A stretch of DNA of 64,000 bases from Phoronis australis (Eukaryota > Phoronida > Phoronidae). The DNA is taken from NCBI GenBank assembly GCA_002633005.1, contig NMRA01000089.1, positions 62,001 to 126,000 on the forward strand, read 5' to 3'. Positions 1-45,300 of this stretch are shown piece after piece. The translations under genes were made by a program, and so were the position numbers. Each line of letters opens with the position of its first letter. Positions within the stretch are counted from its first letter, which is position 1. The notes under the pieces are model-generated. The model saw nothing but the letters and a program-made list of their open reading frames with translations, did not search any database and was not told the origin of the DNA.

Positions 1-150
1 GCTAACAACGGGAGACAATAAATAGCCATGTGCAGTTCAACACGAGACTGATAACATGACACAACTTAATGCATTTTGAATTCCACAAAATTGTATGTTG
101 ACTTGTACAATAACTACAGGACTACCTCATACAAAGGAACTCAGAACTAC

Positions 151-32896
<32,746 letters not shown>

Positions 32897-33313
32897 AGTA
32901 TCTGAGGGGGGAAACCTGTCACCGGAATTAGAAAACGAGAAGAAATATCCGCCCTTCCCGGAATCAATGAAACCCAAATGGCGAAATGAACATACGGGGA
33001 CTTTGGTTAACAAAGGCCATATTTTCAAATCATTCTTAGTACTTTCGGACTTAAGAAAGTTTCATTATTGTTTGATTTTGTGTACCGTAAGAAATGTAAA
33101 AATTTTATTCTAGTTGTTTTTTCAATATTGGTTGAAAACTACAAAGTTTTGTAGAAAAATATACTAATACTACTATTTCTTTGAAACGTTACTTCATCCT
33201 TGCCCGTATTTGCCCATCATCTGTTTACGTTTCGAGTCGTTTGTCGGACGGTCAAAACTTTTTGAAAACTTACGTTATTGTTTTTGTAGAGATGTCTTAA
33301 TCACAACCACACC
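32897..33313. promoter_or_regulatory. Putative bidirectional promoter and 5' leaders of DYNC1H1 and Pellino
   Basis: The 417 bases between the two divergent start codons contain both leaders. A CCAAT box reads on the minus strand at 33127-33131. No TATA box or GC-rich island is obvious, and the region is AT-rich. A pyrimidine-rich stretch ending TTTTTGTAG at 33289 could be a 3' splice site of a Pellino leader intron, in which case the plus-strand start of transcription is further left. Transcription starts cannot be placed from sequence alone. Confidence 0.55.
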
Positions 33314-33333
33314 ATGCCAGACACCAATCCCAA
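33314..33333 (+). CDS. PELI: Pellino coding exon 1 (MPDTNP, 20 bases)
   Basis: An ATG in good context (ACACC before ATG), six codons plus two bases, then a perfect GTAAGTA donor. Its phase fits exon 2 exactly (AA + C gives Asn, then KEESVG). Exon 2 has no usable Met before the FHA core, so an upstream start exon is required. No protein similarity is possible over so short a stretch, and another leader exon within the 8.4 kb intron cannot be excluded. Confidence 0.55.
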
Positions 33334-36300
33334 GTAAGTAGTCTCTGAAATGAACCATATTATGTTCTATTTTGAGTAAAACTTTGACAGGCGAATTCGC
33401 TTTTGTTCAAGACCAAGTGATTTCGCTATCCGTATCACATTATTGTTAGTGTTACTGTCTCTCATTTAAACAGTGTCTCTGACTCACTAAACGGACATTA
33501 AAGGCGACATGAGATCGTAAGGGCGAATGAACCAATGTCAGTTTCTTTGAATTAATTCTGATCACCCTGAAACTCAGTCTTTTACTGCCTTATTGTTTAG
33601 TTCACTTTTGACGTGTAGAAAAACTCATCAGTAATTTTGTATTGTACTATTGTTCCGAACCATTTAGTAATCTGCACCATGTAGGAATAGGCAGTGGTCG
33701 GATATAGCAGTCCTTGATGGAGCGAACCAAGTAATCACTGAATAACAGATTCGTTATTTAGGGGAGGAAACTGATTCTCTAAGTCAGGGACTGCTATGTC
33801 TGACCAGTGGTGGGTAAAAGTTGAATTATATATAGTTGTGTCCTTTAAAATGACTGCTGTGAACCAGTTTCATTTTTACGTATGTTTAAAATAATTTTGA
33901 GATCACGTCCATTCTCAATTCCTATATTGTTACTCCATGTAGGAATTCCTACGTTTATTTGTTTGTAAGCGATGTAGGATTATTCTTTATTAGTCATGTT
34001 GAAAAATCTGCCGACATTGAAACTTGAACCAGGGTTCCTTGTGTGAGAGCTGAACATCGTAACCATTTAGCCAAGAGGCAATTGTCACTTGGCAAGGGAA
34101 TTAGAAAGGCTTTATATGACTCCATATCACACCTGGAAGTCACAAGTCTTAACACTTATACAGATTCCTACGTGGTTCAGAAAACACTAATGTACCGTAC
34201 TTAGTCACTGAGACTTGAACCAGGGACTCTCAGCGTGCTGAGTTCAGTGTCCAAACTGGTCACCCTAGAGGCACTTGCCTGTTGGAAAGCAATTTGGAGA
34301 GGCTTTATTAGACTTTAGGTCACACCTAGAACTGAAAATTCACAACTGGTCTTTTGGTCCACCAACACTGTTGGTCATACTGCCTTCCGTCACTATTAAT
34401 GATAACTTGACAGTACTCCAATAGTCGTTAGAGATGTAAAAAATATACTGCTGCTCCCTCTGTAGGGCATCATCCAATTGATCCTTACACTCTTGCTTCT
34501 ATAATTGTCAAACTGTAACTGACGTAACTCTTGTTTCTAAAATACTTGAATTTAAATAAAACAACTAGAATGGATCAACTGAAATTTTGGGATGTAATAA
34601 CGTCCTTTGTTTCTGTTGACAAAGGACGTTATTACGGTACATCCGAAAATTTCAGTTGATCCATTCTTGTTGTTTTATTTACCTATTTAAATTCTACATT
34701 TCATGAAACAATAGTATCCTTGGGAGAATCTGGATCGCCTTATTTAGTTTCAGAAATTATTTTCTACATTAAAATACTTGGCAATACTACCGCTACTATG
34801 ACTACTTAACTGTCACCGGTAACCTGGATAACGTGTTAACTCCAAATAATCATTTGTTCCAAAGAACTTCAAATGACACTGGAAACTCCACTAACAGGGC
34901 TCGACATAACGAGCTATTTGCGACCTGAAATTTGGAAATGCGAGCTGAGATTTTTGTCTGCTCGTATCAAGTCGCAAAATGCGACCTGGAATTTCCAACG
35001 AATGCGAGCTGAGTTTTTACACTTCTCAACAGATACAAGGCAAATACAAAGCAGCTCTTGTTAATCCGACCGTTATTTGGTTGTTGCCAAATCCAAGTTC
35101 AAAAGAACACTAACCGAGAACAACCCTCCCGATGACTTGAAAGCAAGTCGCGTGAACATGGGATATGCAGAATCGATCTTTGACGCGTTTCATTGGCTAA
35201 CACTTTCGGCCACTTTTGTAAATTCCCGGATTTGCCGAAGAAAGTTTCGGGCCACTGCTTAACACGTGATAAAACTTCACAAAACAACAGTGTTTCTACT
35301 AATTCTTAAGCGATCAACTTACCAAACTTTGTGGTGGACAAAAATGTTTATTTTTCACATAAGATGTCCTTATTACATGTTCCAAATATCCACGACAATA
35401 TCCCTGATATCGCACTGCGGCACCGTTAGCGCGCAAGCGGTCCCGGCAGACAATCGTGACTTAGACTGAGATGTGCTTCTCCTTTTTATCATATTAAGAC
35501 AGCCAAAGTGAAAATGACAGCCTTATTAATCGCCAAACGACGGTCACGTCTTTACTTTCAGTTGCCAAGAAATTCTCAAACCCTTTACTTGTTTCTCTGG
35601 GGCTACGGGTGCGAAATATGATTTGTCTTTCACAAGTTCGGTTGCCAACGTAAACTGTAGGCCTACTCCAACGATTCAAGTGCGTGAACTCACGGGTGCG
35701 CACCACTTCAAAGAACAGCGACAGTCCTAAATGAAAGAGTGTAACCGGCTTGGCTCTGATTTATTTAAAAATGAACTCAGATTCCCAGCGGTTGTAAAAG
35801 ACCCGATGTCCCGGGACCGATATAACCCAGAACTGACGTTTCCCGAGGTCGATGTTCTGTAAACCCTGTATTCTATGCCCGTAGCCAACTATTGCAACTA
35901 AACTGGCACTAGATGCGAAATTGTGGTTCAAATTAGCGAACTTTTCATTCTTCTTTTTTATACACCCCCCTCCCCAGCAACTTTTCACTCCCCGAACCAC
36001 CCGCGTCGCCGTAAAATGTTCAGACTCCTAAAGAAACAACCTTGTTCCGGCTGAAGCAGGCAGTTAAAAATAAAATCATTCCGGGTGGCTAAAAAGGATA
36101 CAATGTACAGTTGGTGGTAACGATATCCAGAAAATCACCCCTACTAGATGGAGTTTGCCTCTCAAAATCCTATTATTATAACGTTTGTTACCATTGCAGC
36201 GTTTTAAGTATCTTATTACTGCAAACACTGAGGTTAACGGCTATGCTCACGCACAAGCCTACTCCCTACCTTTAAAGTGTTTCATAATAAGCGCTCACTG

Positions 36301-39300
36301 ATTTATTAAAAGTCCCCCCTCAAATTTTGAGAATTTCCAATTAAGCGCCCACAGTTCAAGCTAGCGCCCATCATGGCGCACTACAAACGACCGCGTGTGG
36401 TTTAAAATTGACACGCAACTTATATGGCGTGTCACTTTCATTTTACACAATGTCAGTTTTCAAAAACGTTTTTTCACAATATGTAAAAACCAAATCCCGG
36501 CTTTGTTTTATACCTTGGAAAGAAAGTTAACACTAGTGACATGCGTGTCGTTTTGTGACTGACTTTCCCGTACTTGGAAGGTATTGAGGAGCAAACTCGC
36601 CATTACCCGAGTTAGTTTGAATCGTTAACGACTTTGATGACAGCCAGTAGCAGGCCAGATCTAACAAAATTCCAGATACTTTTTCAACGGGCATTTTCTC
36701 CCTTTTCACATCGCTAATTTAGCTACTCGAATGCACAAGTCAGTTAGAAAGCACTGATTCAACTTTCACGTTGGCAACTTGCGTTGCGCTCTAGAGTCTT
36801 TCAATGGCGGTCTTGAAGAACAGTAAGGCCGTACCTGCATGAATGAAGTCAATTTTGAGATCCGAAATTTGTGAGTATTTAACACTGCAGGTAAGAGCAT
36901 AATCTAAACATTTTCTCGATGATCTAAAAAATCTATTTTGGCGCGTAAAATAAGCGGGAAAATTTTGCGACTTGGCATTTACGAATGCGAGCTGGATTTT
37001 GAAAATGCGACCTGGGATTTTGGCTAGGTCGCAAAATGCGACCTGGTGATTTTAATAGCGTCGAGCCCTGACTAATCATGAATGTCATTCGCTTTCCCCA
37101 GCATTATGTACCAAACAATACTATGCGACTCGGAAAAAATATCTGGAACTCCCCCCCCTTCTGAAAAAGTGCAGGCATGGGTGACTGATCGGGTGCAACA
37201 GTAACCAGCATTCCTTAACCCTTTACTATGATAAAACTACATGACAAGCTATGCTGTGGAAACCACTGGTTACCTAATTGTAAGAGCCCTACTTGTTGAA
37301 TCCTTAAATGGAAGCACACTAAGGTGCTAGCCCCTAGAAACTAAGAAAATACCGGAGCTTAGAATTCAAGCAAGCCATTGACCACCACACTTAAAGAGTA
37401 GCAGGATTGTTGCAGGGTCCATCTGCTACTCTAAAATAAGATGTTATCACAGCTTTTTTCCGCCTAGTCATCCTTTATATAACGGATGTGACAATAATAA
37501 TCCTACAATTGAACATGGCAATTATGTCATCAGTTTAACCTCATGTCATTGTAAGCAACTTAGGTTAGTAGTTATATTTGAACTTAAGGTTTAATTCTGA
37601 ATTTGAAAAAGTATTTTTTACTGATAGACAATGAAAAGTGTGCAATGTGTTCTTGCTTGTTATTTAATAGATAGTCAAGGCATTTGGTCTACCTGACAAG
37701 ATTGGACAAATGGGTGAAAATCCTAACATTAACAAAATGACATTGATTAAAAAGTTATGGACCTAAACAGCAACATTTTTGTATAGTTTCAGAGGATGTC
37801 ATATTCATATTCATTGCATATACCCCATGTATATTGTATGGTCACATTTAATTGAATAAGTACCATATATATTGTATAGTGTCACATTTGTTTGAATATA
37901 TTCCATGTATATTTTATGCTCATATCCTGCTTGAACAATGCTACTCTTGATCCATTAAGCAGGTATAAACTCCCATTCCAAGAAGTGATTTTTAAAACCA
38001 CGTACTGCTTTGAAATTGGCCTCGATTTTTCATGCTTGGCGCTTATATTGATTCATCATGACAAGCCAACTATAAGAGCTTGTTCTCAAACAATAAAGAA
38101 CTGTCATTTCTTTCCAAATCCCTAAATCACTTACAAATTGACAAGGATCAATATAAAACCGATTTTGTAACGGTAAGCATTTTTTAAAAGTCAAAAGTTT
38201 TTGTTGGAAGGCCATTGCAGGGGAACATGAAATATTGATATTTAATTACAATGTGATAAGCAACCGGGCTGTACTTGAGTGATGATAAGTTAGAATTTTG
38301 CAAAAATATCATGTGTGCATATTCGGGTTTTGCAACGACCATTTACTGTGGCTGTGTAAAAGTGTCACCAATTCAGGAAACAATAGGGAAGATACTTCTG
38401 TACCATAGCTATCATCATGTAATGTAAGAAATCAAGAATGATCAAAACAATGTTAGAAGCATTTGTGAACAGAAAATATGTCAATTTTGGTAATTGTTCT
38501 TATCCAAAGTTGGTGAGATTTTACTGTATGATGTTGGTATGTATCAGAATGTTAAATGGCGTAATTAGAAGAATTATTCAAACTGTGAAATAAGGTGAAC
38601 TTAGCGCTCTTCTGGTTTTCCGTGATTGTACTTAGCTTATGCGTAGTTGAAACTCCTCAATGTTTACGGGTAGTTCAGAAAACTCGCTTAATGCCCGGTT
38701 GATTTCCAGTTCACTGCATGTTGTGAACGTGCCCAGTCCTGTCATCCTCTGATAAGTAAGTAGCCTAGCCCTGAGACAGTTGTTATCAACTTTTGTAATC
38801 TCCAGTCATTGTACAACTGCTGGTGATAGTCAGTCTACATTACACAGTTTTATAGGTTTAGAAAAGTACTAAACATTTGCTCGTATTCTGTTGGCTTAAC
38901 AACAGAATCCATGGGGATGGTGAGTTAAAATGTTGAAGTATCTAATATATTTTTGTTGTCGAAATAAAATTTGTCTGAGCCAGAGGAACTCACTGGTACT
39001 CTTAAAGCTGATGGTCTTGCAAAACCTGGCAAATACATGTTTGTCGTTGTCTAGTTATAGCTCTGTCGAATAGTGTATTTAGCTAACCGAAAGACTTGTG
39101 CTGCGCCCCCTAGTGACTGTTTTATTGGCCCAGTATTCACTTGTGGTATGTGTATCTCTGCTAAATGCCTTGAAGAATCATCATGGCAAATGGAATTTCA
39201 GGTCAATCTTTAAGTTGGGCATGACTGGCATCGATTATTAGATGATCCAATGACTACAGTGCCTCCTGGTGGTGATTTCTGTTTTCTTTGTGACAAACTC

Positions 39301-42300
39301 CTCATCTACCAAGATCACATTCCCCAATTTTTGGGTGACATACCGTTGCACGACGTATAATTCTCTCTAGTGGGTGGACGTGTTTGGGCTGTTTATGGTG
39401 CACACAGTGGATGCATTTCAACACTTTGCTCTTGTTATATTAGACAAGAGGAATAAAGACTTAATCTGAGCAAGCTGCGGTCATGTAAGCTTCTATGGCA
39501 ATTTGGTGACGGTCTTGTCCTAGTATGAAAACTACACAGTGTTATCAAATTGGAGAGGAAAATGTGCATCTGAGGTGGTGGCCACTTTAATGTAGTCAAA
39601 TATCGTTAATTGACTGCATGAAATTTCTTAAAGTATGTCACTATGTCAAAATTTTTTTTGGTTTGTTTTTGTTTGTATGCACACTATTGTCTGGCTGTAC
39701 TTCGGGAGCAAGTTTTCGGTTATACAGAATTTATTAAACGCACGATACTTTTCATTGTTCACAGTTTTTATTCCGTTACGTTCGTACTTTCGGAACAAAG
39801 CTCTACTCTCAACTGAACATCGTTACAGTGACTGAGCTGGCGACATAATTAAGACACACGATATTTCGAAACATACTTGTTTCATTCTCAAGTGAAGATA
39901 AAATGACGCAGTAATGCCACCACAGAGTATAAGCTGATGACACACCCAGTGGGACACAGCGGGTGTGAAATACTGCAAAGAATGACTAATGAAGGGGGGG
40001 TAACAGGAAAGTCACGCAAACAAGTGTAACTTGCGGCGCGGCCCTGTTTGCTGCTCATTCAAAACAGGCTTCTCAAAAGCAATCAAAAGGGACTCTAATA
40101 CTTTCAAACGCAGCACATCTTGCCCCACGTAGCGAATTGACGTGTTTTCTACAATTTCTTGACGGGTGATTTTATGTTCGTGACATTGCAGAAAATGATC
40201 TTAGATGGCACCATTTTAAAGATGCATTGATAACTCACGGGAAAGACTGCAAACTGTTTGACCAATGTAACATTGTTTGACGTTTGAACGAAGACATTCG
40301 TTCATAGGGCATACAAACTCATTAACAAATTCTGTATAACACTACTGTCTAGCAGGCACTATTGTAGTTATAAGTAAAAGCAGTAATATCGGCGACTTTG
40401 TTTATTCCGCCAATTGCAATGAACAATGCGCTCGCCCTATTCAGAAAATGTTACACTACTATTAATACTACAGGTTGCGTTTTTGTGAACCACCTGAAAT
40501 TCCCACACAACCTTTATTTCACTAAGAGTATGAGTTGTAAGATGCCGCTGTGGCGGCTATTTTTCAAATTTTCACTTCACAGAGCTCTGGTTTTGCAATC
40601 CTTTGTGGGATTCTTCTGGAATTTGGTATGTAGATTGATCTTGCCAAGGGCTACCTTGAGAGTACCGTCCTTCCTTCATTCCAACTTACCATTCTCGAGC
40701 AATTCTGGACTTATTGATCTTATGACTGTTCTTTTATTGGTCAATTCCTTGCCTTTCAAATGCAATTGCTATAGGCAGCAATTTTTTCCGATGTGCATTA
40801 CATTTGCGCGTAATATGTTTCTTATGAAAAACTTGAAGCCTGCTGTTTTTAGGCTAAATCAGACGCAGTGTGGTTCTGTAATAGAAATTTTTAAATTATC
40901 ATTTGAGGAGCACTTGCTCTGCGATCCTTTAGGCAATCCTTTGATATTTAATAATGAAGATAGACATCTTCATCCATTTCTCTCTATAACTTGCCAGTTT
41001 TCAAGTTATTCGAAATACTTGGATTTCATCCTTTGTCAATTGATTTCACTTAAGTTAATTTATCATCAATTGTACATTGGTGTCATGGGAGTGACATCTA
41101 GTGAGTCGTGGTCATGGCTGGTCATGTTATTGTTTTATTCGTCACCCTTATTTTAAGGTTTTTCGGTGTTGCCAAATGAATCTCCTCAGAACATTTTCTT
41201 TTATTTATTTTTAGTTTGCTCCGATAATAATTCTTTGTCTTAGTATTATTATTCTGTTGTACTCTTTGTGTTTGCTCAGGTGAATGTTTTATAGAATTTT
41301 GGACTCGAATGCTTCGTTATGAACTGTCCCCACCATTCTCCAACATGAGAACCTCTGCTGGAGTTCTGGCATGTAAAGGGATTTCAAGTCAATGTATGTC
41401 TTCATACATTTCAAAGCACTGTATGTCTTCTTACATTTCAAGTCAATAGATGTCTTCTTACATTTCAAGTCACTGTATGTCTTCTTACATTTCAAGTCAA
41501 TAGATGTCTTCTTACATTTCAAGTCACTGTATGTCTTCTTACATTTCAAGTCAATAGATATCTTCTTACATTTCAAGTCACTGTATGTCTTCTTACATTT
41601 CAAGTCAATAGATATCTTCTTACATTTCAAGCCACTGTAAGTCTTCTTACATTTCAATTCGTTATATGTTTCTTACATTTCAAGTCGTATGTTTCTTACA
41701 TTTCAAATCACTGTATGTCTTCTTACATTTCAAGTCACTGTATGTTTTCTTACATTTTGCAGCAAAGAGGAGTCAGTTGGCTTCCAGCGACAGTCCACCC
41801 AGCTGGCATGTAATGACTGTGCCGACTCCAGCAGCCTAGACTTAACACAGGTGGTTACTAGTCCCTCGAGTAGTCCAAATGAAAAGGGACAACTGAAGAA
41901 CAGGATTGAAGCTATAGAAGTACCCTCAAAGCTGTCAGATAGTGTTGAACAGCCCACGGACTGTGACAAAACGTGTTCGTCTAGTAGTGAAGTGTCTGTG
42001 AACAATGCTTCGCCAAACAAGTCTGCTGATCCTCTCATAAAATATGGAGAGCTGGTTGTTTTGGGGTAAGTTATCTTTCTTTGTCCTGAAAACTTCTAGG
42101 TAACTTGCTATTATTGCATTCCGGTAATGATTTGCCTATAGATTTTTATTCAGTAAAAGCATATATTTTCAGAAAGTAGAAAGTCCGTAGAATTTGTTTA
42201 TGTTATACCAATCACATGACCATGTGTTTTTTGTAGTTCTAATTTAGCGAAAAAAAGAAAGTTTCTCAAAAACTTGATCAAATATCGTGTGATGGAAATG

Positions 42301-45300
42301 TACAAAATGAAGTCTCAAAAATTCTGTTGCGTTCTCTAACCTATTATTTCGTTTTTGTTAAAGTAAAAATTTATAAAAGTCCTCTTTTGATAGCCCCTCA
42401 TTCAAATGTGGGAAATTTTGTACTCAGTTCCTAACAGCAGTTTTGACAAATAGTGCATGACAGTTTCATAGGAATCTGGTCGGCCATTTCTGAGTTGTGA
42501 TGTTCCAAAGTTTGTCAGATTTAGCCATTTTTAATCGACTTCCATAACATGTGAGGTTAATTAACATCCATCTGACACTTGATTTGAGTAACAAAAAGTC
42601 TTAAATATGAACTAGTCTCAAGTAATGTGCCTTCAAGATATGAACTAGTCTCAAGTAATGTGCCTTTAAGATATGAACTAGTCTCAAGTAATATGCCTTT
42701 AAGACATGAACTAGTCTCAAGTAATGTGCCTTTAAGATATGAACTAGTCTAAAGTAATGTGCCTTTAAGATAGGAACTAGTCTCAAGTATTGTGCCTTTA
42801 AGATAGGAACTAGTCTCAAGTAATGTGCTTTTAAGATAGGAACTAGTCTCAAGTAATGTACCTTTAAGATAGGAACTAGTCTCATGTAATGTGCCTTTAA
42901 GATAAGAACTAGTCTCAAGTAATGTGCCTTTAAGATAGGAACTAGACTCAAGTAATGTGCCTTTAAGATAAGAACTAGTCTCAAGTAATGTGCCTTTAAG
43001 ATATGAACTAGTCTCGTGTAATGTGCCTTTAAGACATGAACTAGACTCATGTAATGTGCCTTTAAGATGGAACAGTCTTAAATATTTTTGCCTTTAATAC
43101 TGAAAATAGTCATTTTTCATGTTGTTAAAAGTAAGTACAGTTGTCTTTAATAATATTCTGTTTATGATTTGCTATTTTCCTCCCATGATAAGAGAAGGGC
43201 TGCAGTCCTGAGAAACTCACAAAAATAATGGATCGTGCAAATTTTTGCAAGACTTCGTCATAAGCAAAGCATGTAATCGTATCAGCTTCTCTCCTAAGTG
43301 TCTTGGGTTTAGCATGTAAACCCTGGCCATTGTCAGACTATAGGATGTTTCTATAGGCTGTTGTATGTTAGTGTTAATGTTTCCCCCATCATCCTTCCTT
43401 CCAATTACAATTCAGCTATTCTCAGATCCAGTAAATAGCTTGTGTATTGATTTGTTATTGGGCTCCTTATACATTCAGTAGTCTCTGAAGTTCTCACTGT
43501 TATGTCTGCACATGCGAGGCATGACTCCTTGAATCCACTCTCCAAACTCCCCATACTAACTCTGATTACTCACTGCAATGGTCATGTATGACGTCGAATA
43601 ACCTCACCAACTGTTTTAGCTCAAAAAATTGTATCGTACCTCCTGTTTGCAGTTAGTTGCTTGCTGTACACAAACGTTATGTTAGAACACCCATCTACAG
43701 TTAGTTACATACTGTACAGAAAGTTATGTTGGAACACCCATCTACAGTAATGTTAGTTGCATACTATACAGAAAATTGTGTTAGAACACCCATCTAATGT
43801 TAGTTGCATACTGTACAGAAAGTTATGTTGGAACACCCATCTACAGTAATGTTAGTTGTATACTATATAGAAAATTGTGTTAGAACACCCATATAATGTT
43901 AGTTGCATACTGTACAGAAAGTTATGTTTGAATACCCATCTACAGTAACGTTAGTTGCATACTATACAGAAAATTGTGTTAGAACACCCATCTAATGTTA
44001 GTTGCATACTGTACAGTAACTTGTGTTAGAACACCCATCTACAGTTAGTTGCATAAATGCATACTATACAGAAAGTTGTGATAGAACACCCATCTACAGT
44101 AACGTTATTTGCATACTATTCAGAAAATTGTGTTAGAACACCCATCTAATGTTAGTTGCATACTAAAGAAACTTTTGTTAGAACACCCATCTATAGTTAG
44201 TTGCATACAATACGCAAAACCGAGTGTGTAAGAGCAGGGCTTTCTGCTTAAGGTAAAAATCACCTTTGTTGTGTTGCTCCATGTCAGCTGTCTCTCTTGT
44301 GAATGCAGCTTTTGACTAAGTACTAATCTTTGTTAGAAAATGCCAACAGATTTTGTCGTTTCATATCTCCGGTCATCTTCAAGAATTTCAATCCCACTCA
44401 ATAATAAACACCAAAGTGCATTTTGGCTGTGAAAGTGATTTGTAATTTTAAATACAATGTGTCAACATTCATAGAGTTCTCATGATTGATCCTGCCAAAC
44501 TAGACAATAATTCATGTGGGCAACCTAGAACATGTGTTAGTTAGGTCTTACACATTGGCACAGTGTGCATTGTTATGAAGCCCCAGTAGAGCTAGTAAGG
44601 AGTTGATGGCTCTCACCTTTCTGGCAGAAGTCATCAGTTGTGCAAATTAATTAGTTGTTGGTGATAACAGTTTTACAAACCATTTCATTCCTCACTGTAT
44701 GTCCATCATCAGATTGCAATGTGTGTAGCTTAAAACCTAGGAGGACAGACACATCTCTGAACATTTTGAATTGACTCCATCATGACTATAGACAGTTATT
44801 ACCTGGACTGTATATGTCATCGCTCTTGCCAACTATTCAGGGAATACTCACTGAAGGTAATCTAAACCAGCAATAAGCACACTTTCTGCCAAAAAAAAAT
44901 AGCTTTTGATTTAGGTTAGCTTCCGTTTATAAATCTGGTCTTCACCTATTCGTCTTAAGTAAAGACAATTTTGGGCTTGGGAACAGTTGACAGACAGTTT
45001 GTCACTCATTGAGATCAAGTTTGATGGGTTAGCTTGTCATGGTGTCACTTTAGGCATCAAGTTGGTCTCAAGCACCGTCATACTGTCAATGTATACGTAC
45101 CTGCTCCAGAAATTGTTCCTCATCTAAGAAAGGAACAAATTGGAACCAGTGTTACGGTGGAAAGTGGTCTAAATTAGAAGTAGTTTCTTTGACTACTTGT
45201 GAAGTTTGTTTATCGCTGCTTTAGTAAAAGTTTTTGCCTCTCAAGACGTGTTTAGTCAGCTTCGATCAATTGAGCCAATCATGGATTTGAGTAGTCATAT

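Larger units (their letters stand above)
33334..41762. other. Pellino intron 1 (8.4 kb), transposon-rich
   Basis: Holds a foldback element, tRNA-like units, a long hairpin, a 2.2 kb TIR element, a GIY-YIG remnant and a minisatellite, each listed separately. The stretch 37076-39850 shows nothing I recognise beyond AT-rich intron sequence. Confidence 0.7.

Noticed and set aside
41289-41657. Minus-strand frame with KCKKTYSDL repeats and its plus-strand mirror
   Set aside because: By-product of the 27 bp minisatellite (divisible by three).
41689-42069. Pellino starting at the ATG at 41689 inside the minisatellite
   Set aside because: A clear acceptor (TTTTGCAG) sits at the exon edge and the upstream part is repeat-derived. 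Possible only if transcription starts in the repeat.
42601-43050. 149-codon minus-strand open frame of 11-residue repeats
   Set aside because: It is the 33 bp minisatellite read in a frame that happens to lack stops; no gene features.
41385-44215. CRISPR-like array
   Set aside because: Units are contiguous without unique spacers in a eukaryotic intron; these are minisatellites.
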